This document shows positions 31,267 to 42,347 of a stretch of 42,500 bases of DNA, piece by piece. The translations under genes were made by a program, and so were the position numbers. The stretch comes from Sphaeroforma sirkka (lineage: Eukaryota; Opisthokonta; Ichthyosporea; Ichthyophonida): assembly GCA_001586965.3 (NCBI GenBank), contig LUCW03000244.1:1-42500 (forward strand), given 5' to 3'. The notes under the pieces are model-generated. The model was not told the origin of the DNA. It saw only the letters and a program-made list of their open reading frames with translations, and ran no database searches. How positions within the stretch are numbered: the first letter of the stretch is position 1; the number at the start of each line of letters is the position of its first letter.

Positions 31267-34069
31267 TCAAAATGGCTGCCCTTCGGTGGTACTGTACCAT
31301 ATCTCGGTCTCCGAGTCGCTCGTATCCACCTCCTCAATCTCATTGACCCCCACCAAGTCCTCGGTACGCGCGTGTGCGTGTGAACGAGTATGTGGCGAAT
31401 GCGTATGTGCATGCTCCAGCACATTCGCCCGTCCGTACTTTCTCACAGGCGCACCGGCCCCGTGGCTGCCATGGTGATATCTGGCTCTGTCTTCCGCAGT
31501 ATTTTCCTCCCCCCCTCGGGCCACGGTGTCCCTATACGAGTCTACAAGTGCGTCCAAACCTTCCGCAGAGATCACAGCCCTCCTGCGCGGGCGAGCCTTG
31601 GCGAAGCTCAGATCATCCGTGCTATGGTCGAAGTTGGTGGCCACACTCTCCTCACTCTCTGTCCCAATACCCTCAGCGCATATCCCCAGGGCCCCCAAAT
31701 TACCGTAGCTGAGTTGGCCCTGAGGTGCGGAGGTGGCTCTACTGGCCACCAACTGGGCAGAGTGAGTGCATCTGCGCATGGCTTGCTGTGCCTCTGTATC
31801 GGGGTGTCCTGCATGTTTGGTGGTCGTGTGCACTGTGCTGTTGCTGTTGCTGAGCTGGTGTGCGTGCGGGTACTTGAACGACGACGCGAACGGATCAAAG
31901 GCGTCGCGCGTCGCCGCGGACAGCGAATCCGGGGTGAGGCTGCGCGAAATTCCGCGCCGCATATCGCACGCGGACAAGGGACTGCTGGCCGTTGGTGAAC
32001 GCGGAGACTTATGGGACTGCGGTGACTTGGACTTGCCGCCGGCGGTGTGTGCGCGCGAGAAAAGGTGGAGTGAACTTCCGCTGCGCTTGACTTTACGTGG
32101 GTGGGTGGGTGTGCTCGCGGGGCTCTGGGCCTCTGCTGTGTGGGAGCGTTGTATGCTGCGGCGTGCAGGGTTGGATTGCGTGTCGTAGGTGTGTGTGTAT
32201 GTGTTGGTTGCTTTAAGACTCGAGTTTGCGCCCGTGCTGGTAGTGGTTGGGCTGGGTGTGATTGACCGTTTGGGCTGGAAGAAATCTTTGAGTGACATCA
32301 TCTCCCCCTCAGAACTAGACCGCCGGTGTGCGGAATCGCTGGTTTTCGTCCGGGTGAGTCGGAACGATTGCCTGAGCTTAGCTTTGTCTTTGTCCTTTGT
32401 CTTGCTGTTGCTCTTACGCCTGTACGCACTCACCTCAGCCCCCAGGTCTCGGTCGCTGTGGGGTGGTTGGGGTTGGTACTTGCTGTTGTTATTGACCGGT
32501 CGGGGCGTGTGCGGGTGCTCGGGTTGTCTGGTCAGACTCTCATGGGTGTTGAGGTAAGCTATGTCCATACCCGACGCCAAGTTATCCTCTTCCAACAGTA
32601 CTATGCCCAGCCGAGAGTCTTTGCGCGCGTCCGCGATGGCTTGCTCAGGTGTGGGTGCGGCCCTACGCGCTGGGGGAGATTTCCACCTGCGGCCCATGGC
32701 GCGCAGAGACTTTCGGTTGATAATGGACCCCCCCTCCGCATCTCTGGTGTGGGAAGGGGGTGGGTAACATGGTTCGTTTGGGTGAGAATATAGATACATA
32801 TGTACAGCAGCACGGCAAGATGAACATCAACTGATGGGCGTATATGCAAAGGAGGATAAGGGTCTGTACCTTTGTTGGGGCAAGCACCCAGGTCCACGAG
32901 GGCATCAGGTAAATAAGTAGTTCAACATGGGGACTATGTTGATTTCATGCTGCACTTGTGTATCCCTATCTGCGTTGATAGCTTTACTTGTTACGACCCA
33001 TGAATACATGCTAGGCCTATGTAAAGATAACATCCAGGAGTATGGTGCAGAAGTATGATAAATATACTTTTTAACACCCCTTACTGTATGCTATAATGAC
33101 CAGGTGTATGATTAAGAGAGGTTGTAGATATACTTAGTAAAATCCACCCAAACCATCTCTATCCACCCCTCATTCGAACACCCACCCATACCAAACCTAT
33201 CTACCCCCCATCCAAATACCCACCCATACCGTACCTATCTACCCCTCATCCAAACACCAACCTACCCCTCCTCCCCAACACCACACACATAAACATACCT
33301 GTCCACGTGTAGTGAGTTGCTGGACGGCGCTTGCTTGATGTCTACAGCGCTCTTGCTCTTGGTAAACCTGCCCCGCATCTTCTCCAGATGACTCATACTC
33401 TTCTGCCGCTGATACGCCGCCGTGTGGCTCTGATCCAACACGGGCGTGCGCGCACTCTTGGCCAGAACACTGTTCTTGTGCAGCCCAAAGGACGCGTCTG
33501 CATCCTTCACACTACCCCCAACACTACCCCCCTCCTCCGTGTGGCTGTCCTTGTTGCTGGTCCCGTGGTTGCTGAGTCGGTTCAGCACCTTGCGCGTGCG
33601 TTGTTTGGCCATGTCGGTCTTAGACTGTCCCATCAGCGGACTCCACCTGCGCTCCTTGTCGGTCTTGTTGGCGTCTGTGTCGGCGTCGTGTGTTCGTAGT
33701 AGATTGTCGCGGGTGTGTGAGTTGTCGCGGTTGTTGCCCATGACACTGACTGTGCGGCCCTTCCGAAGGGTCTCTGCCAGTGATAGTTTCTGCCCAGGGT
33801 TTAGGGTTTATAGTTAAGGGTTTGAATTCAGAGTGTAGGATGTGTATGGTTTAAAGAACAAGGAGTGACAGAGCGTGGGCAATCCAGACACTATTTATGC
33901 GTTGCAGACGAACTCGGAGGAGTTACATCACACAGTAACTCGACTCCTCGTGCGTTCGTGGAATGCGATGGATACAAAGGCATGCTGCAGCCACTGTACG
34001 GGTACGCAATGGGACTGAAAGTAATAACACACAACACATACTCACACACATACAAACACACACATACAA

Positions 34070-34158
<89 letters not shown>

Positions 34159-35735
34159 CGAACTCGTAAAGCGAGGGATGCGCGTACGCACGTATGTCGC
34201 ACGATGCAGGTATCAGGGTATGTCATCCCATGTGCGCATACGCTGACACACGCTACACGACTAAACATACACCTCAGCATGCACATGCGCCATTCAAGTA
34301 TACATACGTACCACACATTACAAAGATAACACATATACAACGTATTATACTTTACCGAGTGTGTGTTGTATATATGTTGTATATACCTGTGTTGGCTGCT
34401 CCGTGCTCCCCCTGAGTGTCGCCCATGTGATGAAGCGCTGTACCGCCGATCTGCTCAGGCGCGCGTTATTATTTGATATTGTCACATGCGGACACCTGCA
34501 CAGGAGATTCAAATACATAGCACATTGAGTGGGCATTTGCAGTATCAAGGCAATATGCATATGTAGTAGACATTTGGATTAGACTCGCTAATTTAGTATA
34601 CATTTATATATATATATATATAAATATATATATATAATAACATATAATATACATATGTGGTGCACATTGAGTATACATGCGCTAACTTAGTACACATGTG
34701 AGTAGATGTAACATGCATATGTATAGTGCATTTGGTACCATGCACAAGCGTGCCATGGCGCTGGCCCGTGTATAGGGTGTCTCAATATGTGTAGATATAG
34801 CCCAGTAGTATGAGGTAGGTATGGTTAATGATTGCTTAACGCATGTAGATATAGCCCAGTAGTAAAAGGTTGATATGATTGATACTTGCTTGGTCTGACT
34901 CTACTATATGTGTGCATAGACATACCATTGGTATGCTACCACCAATCCTTCGTGGATTAAATGCCATAGTTGAGGGATCGCTGAGACGCTTAGATTACGG
35001 GCCATGTGAGGATGTTTACTAATACACACACGAACAGAGACAAACACATACACACGCATCAATCAGTACATACGGAACAAGGTGTAGTGATCTGCACACA
35101 CACACACACACACACACACACGAAACAGTACATAACAGTAGGCGTCAAGGTACAGACTAATGAGTTGCATTGACAGGGACTATGGCATGCATAGCAGTTG
35201 TCATAGCGACCTCCGCCGAGTGCCTAGCAACCGAGTCGCACATAAGAGGAACGCTACCACCCAGCCACTACACCAAGCAAGCACGTGTACGACAAAGATC
35301 GTATGCGTATCAGACAATGTGACGTGCAACTGACCTCATGCCCCTGGCTAGCTTAACACCCCGTTCGGTGAAGTCTGCATGCCCCCCCATAGGCGTGCCG
35401 ATGAGATCTGTCTTGGTGCCAATGACCATACATTCATGCAGATAGCCTCCGTTGGATCGGTCCTTCCGTATGCGCTGGGACCATTCTGAGAGGGGTGTGT
35501 GTGTGTGTGTGTGGGTTGAGTGAATGAAAAGGTGCCAAGAAGGCACGGAACACTGCCCCAAAACACCAGGGATAGAATGAGATACCGAACAGTTTGACTG
35601 GTAAGCACTTCAGAGAGGTGAACGAATATTGTGTGGTTACTTGGCAGCACTATGACAAACAACGCAAACACATACACACACACATAGATATATATACAAT
35701 TACACAAACACAAACACATACACACACACATATAT

Positions 35736-35789
<54 letters not shown>

Positions 35790-36479
35790 GTGTGTGTGTG
35801 TGTACACTTATACGCTACATGTGTTTGAGTAAGCTAAAATGAGCGTCACAGCCTTACCTTCGACAAATCGAATTGATGCTTCGTCAACGATCGAGTAGAC
35901 CAATATAAACGAGAAATGCTTAGCTAAATACTCCTCAAAAAATAGAGCGAGCACATTCGGATTGCCCGGGGTGTCGGTGATGGTGATCTTAAACCTCTCT
36001 TTCTGATTCTTAACTTTGATCTGATATACATCTTCAAGTGTTTCCTTATACTTAAAGGTGCTCTGGCCCATCCCAAACGAGGCCCGCGAGCGTGACCCGT
36101 TGGTGTTAACACTGCTCGTCTCACTGGCCTTTGAATTATTGCCCGTGCTCCTATACCGATACAGCCCCGTGTTCTTATTAGACACAAATGTCTTGTGGTT
36201 ATGGTTGCTGTGTGATGAATTCCTAGCCAATTCACCTAACGTGATTGATTCGCTAGCGCAATCCCCTAACCAAGGCACAAAAGCCTCGTTCAGATGCATA
36301 GATGACAAGCTACTGACACTATCTTTTAGGCTATCACGTGACCCAGAGTATCCTACATAGTTGTATATCAGTGACGTCTTGCCCACTTTCTTTGCACCTA
36401 TCACAGCTATGCTCAGCCTGATGCGCCGGTCAGTCGACCACAGCCGCGGCAGATGTAATAGACTGGGGTCATGCGACAT
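31267..36479 (-). CDS. atypical Ras-like small GTPase with long disordered C-terminal tail
   Basis: Exons (minus order): 36479-35858, 35485-35335, 34495-34387, 33789-33299, 32743-31267. All are GT-AG and in phase, giving 949 aa. The GTPase part covers residues ~18-295: G1 GAKKVGKTS (28-36), G2 ETLEDVY (Thr147), G3 DTPGN (169-173), G4 GTKTDL (230-235) and a doubtful G5 ISNNNA. About 110 residues, Ser/Asn/Arg-rich, separate G1 from G2 where Ras has about 18. Lys30/Lys31 replace Ras Gly12/Gly13 and Asn173 replaces Gln61, so GTP hydrolysis may be weak (inference). From ~295 to 949 the protein is Ser/Thr/Arg/His-rich and low in hydrophobics (RRSIQRSHTAEAQSPASTPT, KSKSPQSHKSPRSPTASSPL), with many SP/TP sites. 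It ends EGQPF, with no CaaX box. The subfamily is not identified. Confidence 0.85.
33130..33290. repeat. 39-bp C-rich repeats in GTPase intron 4
   Basis: Three to four imperfect copies of a unit with ATCCAAACACCCACCCATAC and CCTATCTACCCC lie just downstream, in transcript order, of exon 4's donor. Confidence 0.8.
34092..34155. repeat. TA microsatellite in GTPase intron 3
   Basis: A CA-rich lead (34026-34090) is followed by about 31 TA repeats. Confidence 0.97.
34770..34885. repeat. 59-bp tandem duplication in GTPase intron 2
   Basis: Two copies of a unit starting GTAGATATAGCCCAGTAGTA, at about 34791 and 34845, lie in the 839-bp intron between exons 2 and 3. Confidence 0.75.
35663..35790. 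repeat. CA/TA microsatellite in GTPase intron 1
   Basis: CA-rich sequence is followed by about 20 TA repeats, then a short GT run. It is intronic, between the G3 and G4 exons. Confidence 0.95.
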
Positions 36480-36709
36480 GGTTCAAGTGTGTAGCATTTA
36501 TGTATGGCGTGGTAGCACTACTTTGTTGTTGGTCACTAGTAAGGGCACTACTAGTAGCATGCCTACATATCAGCTGTCATATCAGTATCCAATGTTACCA
36601 TATTTATTTAGTGTATTATAGGCAGATTTTAAGACTTCATTTCGCAGTGCTTTACAATTTGATTGATTTAAAGGCGGAGGAACAGGAGACAGGCGATCCG
36701 CTAGGCCCG
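36480..36709. other. GTPase upstream region
   Basis: This is the 5' flank of the GTPase start codon on the minus strand. ACTAGTAAGGGCACTACTAG (36535-36554) is a near-palindrome. No gene is seen. Confidence 0.4.
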
Positions 36710-37068
36710 TTTCTATATTTTACAGGTGCATATTTCAGAAACTAGTACAAGGGCCCGTTTCTATATTTTACAGGTGCATATTTCAGAAACTAGTACAAGG
36801 GCCCGTTTCTATATTTTACAGGTGCATATTTCAGATACTAGTACAAGGGCCCATTTCTATATTTTACAGGTGCATATTTCAGATACTAGTACAAGGGCCC
36901 GTTTCTATATTTTACAGGTGCATATTTCAGATACTAGTACAAGGGCCCGTTTCTATATTTTACAGGTGCATATTTCAGATACTAGTACAAGGGCCCGTTT
37001 CTATATTTTACAGGTGCATATTTCAGATACTAGTACAAGGGCCCGTTTCTATATTTTACAGGTGCATA
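36710..37068. repeat. 48-bp minisatellite, about 7.5 copies
   Basis: The unit reads TTTCTATATTTTACAGGTGC, ATATTTCAGATACTAGTACA, AGGGCCCG. The copies are almost identical. Each plus-strand unit contains a good 3' splice-site string (pyrimidine-rich TTTCTATATTTTACAG) directly followed by GTGCAT. The period is a multiple of three, so one frame stays open across the array; I do not call it coding. Confidence 0.95.
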
Positions 37069-37133
37069 TTCACAGTATGTACCAGGCGGATCGCTCATTA
37101 TCAGTACCACGGAGCAGTTGTTGGGTTTCAGGG

Positions 37134-37529
37134 TTTCCCCCTAATTACAGAACGTAACCTTGTTTCGTAAATAAAGCTTGATGAGGAGTTAGGTGGCCAC
37201 TCACTAGCCTATGTACGTAGTACATATGGTGGGGGGTGTATCGCTGATGGTTTGGGTAGAGTGCAGTTATCTTACATACGGCTGTCTTACATAGTAGCAG
37301 AAGACTGTATTTAACTACTTATATTTGGGAGGTCAATAGGAGCAGTTACAAATCCTCTTTGTCATTCCTTTATCGACTTCCATGTGTGCAATCACAGGAA
37401 CCACAAACTCCAGGCTGTCCTGAAAATGAACCAGAACACAACGGTGTAACCAATGGCAATGTACAATACTATCTCTATCTGTCGTGCTCGTGTTCGTCGA
37501 ATTAGTTGCTCAGTGGTCAGAACTCTCAA
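37134..37529. other. no recognised gene
   Basis: Spacer between the 48-bp array and the degenerate array. A telomere-like GGGTTTCAGGGTTTC lies at about 37119-37133. I see no coding sequence. Confidence 0.45.
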
Positions 37530-38165
37530 CCCATTAGCTGGACAAAACCAATCATCCCGAATGTATTCTAATGTTATGTGAACTATTTACCTTATCCAAA
37601 CCAAGGGTTCAAAGCGTATCGTTGTATTACGTTAATCCATAATCTTAGCTTATCCAAGTATCCCGAGTGAATCCTAATACTGTGTAAATGATTACCTTTA
37701 ACTAGGCCAAACATCCCGACGCGTGAACCATTTACTTTATCCAAACCAAGAATTCAAAGCGTATCCTCATATTATGTTAATCAATAACTTTAGCTTAACC
37801 AGGTATCCCAAGTGTGTCCTATTACTGTATAAACCATTACCTTTAACTAGATGAAGCATCCCGAATGTATCCTAATACTATGTGGACATAACTTTATCTA
37901 AACCAAGGATTCAAAGCGTATTCGTATATTGTGTTAATTAATAACTTAAGCTTAACCAAGTATCCCGAGTGTATCTTAATACTGTGTAAACCATTACCTT
38001 TAACTAAACCAAGCATCCAAAGCGTATCCTAATATAGTTTTCATTGATCACTTTAGCCTCACTAAGTATCCAAAGTATCTTAATATTGTTTATTAATAAC
38101 TTTACTTAACTTTACTTAAACCATGGATGCAGAGTGTATCCGAATAGCGTGTGAACTAACACCCT
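37530..38165. repeat. degenerate tandem repeat, about 150-bp higher-order unit of three ~50-bp monomers
   Basis: Monomers share the pattern AACCAAGxATCCxxAxxGTATC followed by CTAATACTGTGTAAACCATT and ACCTTTAACT. A distinctive variant with CCAAGGATTCAAAGCGTAT recurs at about 37605, 37750 and 37902, so three-monomer blocks were duplicated. Monomers are now quite divergent, so the array is old compared with the 29-bp and 48-bp arrays. Confidence 0.8.
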
Positions 38166-38560
38166 TACCTTCTTATCAATAGCTTAATAACCCTATCTTC
38201 TTATTGTATGCGGCGTTGAGGTATAATCTTTGTTCGTGTTCAATCCATCGTCTAGTACCTGGTGAATGTCACCACCAAGCATCAAGCTCCTGCGTGTTGC
38301 TGTATGTATACTCTTTACCAGGAGCCCGTACCCGGATACCAGCCGTGAAGTGTACGTGCATGGACCCATCCACACCTCTCTATACACCCCTCTTCCTTTG
38401 CTTACTAGGTAGGATGCTAACATTTTCTTTATAAATAGACTGATCGTGTCCTGCATGTCATGAACCTGTATAACCACGAACTACCAGGGCGGCCACATAC
38501 GTTTATTGTGTATATTTCACGTATGTATGTCTCAATTGTATCCTAGCTGACGCTCAACAC
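38166..38560. other. no recognised gene
   Basis: A minus-strand open frame at 38193-38477 (MVIQVHDMQDTISLFIKKML) is unremarkable and unrecognised. Nothing else is seen. Confidence 0.4.
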
Positions 38561-39227
38561 CGTATCACCCGTACTGCGGTAGACGTCTACAGGCATATGA
38601 TTCCAGCAATATTTATTTATTTCTTCATGTTGACCAGTGTCTCGTATATCACTCTCCAACGTATTATAGGTAGCTTGGGTGGCAATGGTAAACACCCCGG
38701 TGCACAATTGCCTTTGTTTGCAGTGCGTTTAGAAATACATTTTCTCAGCCAACCGTTGCTCTGTTCGTCCCTATTGAACACGTTTCAGTAGTGCCCGTGT
38801 AGTCGTGTTAAACAGTCACGGACATACTCCTTTTTAATCACTGGCATGCTTTCAAACGTATTCCAATTGTCAATTGAGTCCTATATAAATATCGCTCTCG
38901 AGCGTAGCTTTATATAAACTTGGGCAGCTATAAAATAAATAGACATCTAAAGGTGAACCTTTATTCAATTTCTAGTGTGCCTTGTTTTATTCTGTTGCAC
39001 TTCGAAGTATACTTTATAGCTTAGGTGGCAGTGGTAGGAATCCTGCGGCTCGCTTGTCTCGGCCTGGAGTATGATCTCAGATATGCCCTCGGATATATCT
39101 ACATGTCGGTTCACTCCTAATTGTCACAGATATGTCCTCGGATATATCTATATGTAGGCTTACTTCTAAATGTCACAACAGATATGTTCTGGATATATCT
39201 ATATGTCGGTTTTGTCCTGAGTATATA

Positions 39228-39274
<47 letters not shown>

Positions 39275-39640
39275 TTTGCCGTAAATGTCACTCCAGCGTG
39301 ATTTATGTAACTTGGAGGTGGCCATATTGGTCATCTACAACCATGCTAGTCTTTTATTCCTGTATGTAATTAATTGTGTCCATATGTCAACCATGACCTG
39401 TATATCGCTACTTCGCATTTCCTCTCACAAGTATATAAACCATAGTCAATATACACAGTCGTTCTCTCGTCGTTTCGCACTAGCATGCTTTCATCCGTAT
39501 CCCGCTGTCTATATATCATATATATATACATATATATATATAATTTATGTGGTCTCGGTGACACTCTAAGATATTCCCGAGTAGCTTGGGTGGCCATGTT
39601 GTACATCTACAGGCATGCTCATCTTAGGCACCAGTTGTAC
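38560..39640. repeat. long degenerate tandem repeat, units of roughly 270-345 bp
   Basis: The word GTAGCTTGGGTGGCAATGG and relatives recur near 38670, 39020, 39310 and 39580. Each is accompanied by TACATCTACAGGCATGC-like sequence and a run of less conserved AT-rich sequence. On the minus strand the words read GCCACCCAAGCTAC and GCATGCCTGTAGATGTAC; the latter resembles a 3' splice site. A TA microsatellite (39232-39270) interrupts the array. Confidence 0.65.
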
Positions 39641-39830
39641 CATGTCACACCCACTGTCTGGGGCGGAGGCGCCTTTCGTACCGCACACATCGTAGTAGCC
39701 CTGAGTCTTCATAGATGGCGTGACTGTGTAGTGAAACGAAGTAGAGTACGACCATGACAGTGTTTGCTGTGTGCTGGTATTCATGCGTATCTGTAGTAGA
39801 GTGCAGTAGGGATCTTGCATATCAAATCGA
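39607..39830 (-). CDS. possible exon of the kinase gene, unrecognised
   Basis: A minus-strand open stretch of about 70 codons has varied composition, including DPYCTLLQIRMNTSTQQ, a GYYDVCGTKG segment and DSGCDMVQLVPK. It lies downstream of the kinase exons and could be a C-terminal tail, but a clean acceptor is not visible and no family is recognised. A plus-strand open stretch at 39892-40098 (KIEIPYTPDSKRYWKQSRFK), preceded by TTTGTAG, is an equally unproven alternative on the other strand. Confidence 0.25.
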
Positions 39831-40323
39831 CTTCGATGGATGTGTCACACATCGCATTATCGATAAGTGCTGTACTGTGTGTTTGTAGAGCGTGGTGAAG
39901 AGGAGCACAGCCAATATACTATTCCTACCAGATGGCATCTCCTCGTGCCTGCATCAGTATAAGATAGAGATTCCCTATACACCCGATTCCAAACGTTATT
40001 GGAAACAATCAAGGTTCAAATGGGGAGAATCCACCCGACTTTACACACTCGCATGTGTATATGAACGCAATATCAACGCACGCCACTCCATACAATGAAG
40101 TGTTGATATATATTTGATTCCGTGATTGAGCTGATTTTTTCAAATATAGGCAGATGCTGAGAGCATAAAGCCTGGATATATCGTCAGATATAGGCCTATA
40201 AATATACGCACAGCTCATGCACACGCCCGTCTCAAGTGACCAACACTATGCATAGGTGCAGTGCTGACGATCAGTCTATTCCGCCTATTGCCCGACTATA
40301 CTACACATGTCTGACATACATAC

Positions 40324-42347
40324 CCCTGGATGCTTGTTTGTGCGTGTCTTTGGCGATGTCTTGACTCGGCTCATTCGTGTTCATAACGCCATCTGCATAT
40401 CCAATCAACGGCTCACCACACTTATTACAGCCACTGCCCTTGATCCTGAATATTCAAACGCGGTTGAATAGGGTTAGCCCTGAATATTTAAGTCGGTTGA
40501 ATTGATTCATTCCTGAATATCTAGGGGTGGTTGAATCCTGGATATCCAAGGGTAGTTAAATAGGTTTCTTCCTGAATATTTATGTCGGTTGAATTGATTT
40601 ATTCCTGAATATCTAAGTGTGGCTGAACTGAATTAATCCTGGATATCTAGGGGTAGTTGAATTGATTTAATCCCGAATATTTAATGCGATTAAATAAACT
40701 TAATCCTGAGTATTTAAAAGTGGTTGAATCGAGCTAGTTCTGATTATTTTAAGTCTGGTTGAATAGTGTCAATCCTGAAAAATATGGTGCGGTTTAATTG
40801 ACATACTCCCAATATTCGAGTGTAGTTGTATTGGTCTAATCCGTGTGGTTAAATTAATTCAATATTGAGTATTTAAGCGTGGTTAAATTGATCTAATCCT
40901 GAATATTCAAGTGTAGTTGAATTGAGCCAACCCTAAATATCTAAGTATGGTTGAATAGAGCCAATCCGAATGCTTAAGTGTGGTTGAATTGATTTAACCT
41001 TAAGACACATAGTCGGACATAGGACGAGTCGCATGAAGATAAACTAACAACGCTACTATCAATACCTGAACAACACTTCTACTGTCAGTTGTATGAGATA
41101 AAGCCTTATACGATCGATATTAGCTAAAGTTCGAAACCGCAATGTTTACTTGTGTCGATTACCTGTCAAAGATAGATTCCAGCTTGGTTACCAATGCCGA
41201 CAGTAGGAGCCGTTCGTTGGCGTTCGGGTTCCAACAAGCCACCGCTATGTCGTACAGCTCACCAGACATGGACTCCATCGGTCTACACAGAAATCAGACA
41301 ATGTGAGCGTAGTGTCGTACTACCGTGTAGTTATAATCTATATGTCACATGTCTGTGATATATATATATATAAATATATGTCGAAGACGTACAGTTCACC
41401 AGACATGGACTTCATCGGTCTACACAGAAATCAGACGATGTGAGCGCAATATCGTAATACAGTGTGGTTATAATCTATGCGTCACATTTCTGTAATATAT
41501 ATACACATTTCTGTGATATATATATATATATACGCCGGCAACGTACAGTTCATTAGACATTAACTCTATCGATCTACACAGAAATCAGACAATGTAAACT
41601 TAATGTCGTATTACAGTGTAGTTATAATCTATGTGTCACATTTCTGTGATATGTATACGCATGTGACGTATAGTTCACCAGACAGCAACTCCATCAGCCT
41701 ACACAGAAGTCAGACAATGTGAACTTAATGTCATATTACAGTGTAGTTAATATATTTGTGTCACGTTTCTGTGATATGTATACGCATGTGACGTAGAGTT
41801 CATCAGACAGCAACTCCATCAGTCTAAACAGATTTCAGAGAATGTGAACTTAATGTCGTAATACACTGGATCTATAATCTATTAGTATCATCGGTCTATT
41901 GTTAATGTGACTGTGTTTTGGGGTCGCCTTCCTTCTTGCGCATTGTATGTCAGTCTAAACTCTGCATGTACTGACATGGTTGTATGATGTGCGCGTGTAA
42001 GACACACAGTACACTCTGCGTGTACTGACATGGTTGTATGATGTAGGCGTGTAAGACACACAGTACAGTGTAGCGTCCCAAGAACATGGCACGTGCTAGC
42101 AGTCTTTAATTCTGCAATCTGCAAACACAATACATACTATACTACAGTACAACACGCTATAGTACAATTAGACACGCTACACCACAGTATAACTCTGCCC
42201 ACAAAAGCACTCAGGCTATGTATATAACAGTAGATATAGCATGTGTGTGTGTACCTTGCGAGGACATGGCGGGCAAACGCATACTACGAACGCGTTTTAA
42301 AGATACCTCTTCCTCGGTAATACAGTCTTCTCCACAGGGGTTTTTGC
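40324..42347 (-). CDS. protein kinase, tyrosine-kinase-like C-lobe exons (partial gene)
   Basis: Three exons are seen (minus order): 42347-42255, 41282-41163 and 40445-40324. The first reads GKNPCGEDCITEEEVSLKRV ... MRLPAM, like the 'GxxPY ... xxxRLPxP' stretch of tyrosine kinases after the activation segment. The second reads SGELYDIAVACWNPNANER ... LVTKLESIF, matching 'ELYDIMLxCWxxxPxxRPxFxxLxxxLE'. The third is tail sequence (IKGSGCNKCGEPLIGYADGV). The second and third exons join in phase. The first ends in phase 1 while the second needs phase 2, so a small exon between them is probably missing from my model. ATP-binding and catalytic-loop exons lie right of the window. Tyrosine kinase versus TKL is undecided. 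Confidence 0.72.
40446..41000. repeat. 33-35-bp degenerate repeat in a kinase intron
   Basis: About 16 imperfect copies of a unit like TCCTGAATATTTAAGTCGGT followed by TGAATTGATTTAA. The unit next to the kinase exon at 40445 contains that exon's own 3' splice site: on the minus strand every unit reads ATATTCAG/GA, the same string that forms the acceptor. Confidence 0.85.
41255..41885. repeat. about 125-bp tandem repeat derived from a kinase exon edge and its intron
   Basis: Five copies, at about 41255, 41389, 41541, 41667 and 41797, share ACAGTTCACCAGACATGGAC, TTCATCGGTCTACACAGAAA, TCAGACAATGTGAG and TTATAATCTATGTGTCACAT. In the leftmost copy this is the first ~35 nt of the kinase exon at 41282 plus its acceptor CTGTGTAG and the adjoining intron. 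The other copies repeat that exon edge with increasing divergence. Confidence 0.85.
41961..42066. repeat. 54-bp tandem duplication
   Basis: Two copies of a unit with GTACTGACATGGTTGTATGA and GTGTAAGACACACAGTACA lie in the kinase intron between 41282 and 42255. Confidence 0.85.

Noticed and set aside
31374-32793. Several plus-strand open frames (up to ~200 codons) opposite GTPase exon 5
   Set aside because: They are shadows of the GC-rich coding exon. The minus strand gives one uninterrupted 492-codon exon in phase with four upstream exons.
36726-37157. Plus-strand 143-codon frame of HISDTSTRARFYILQV repeats
   Set aside because: The 48-bp period is a multiple of three, so an open frame survives by construction. 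There is no unique flanking coding sequence or gene context.
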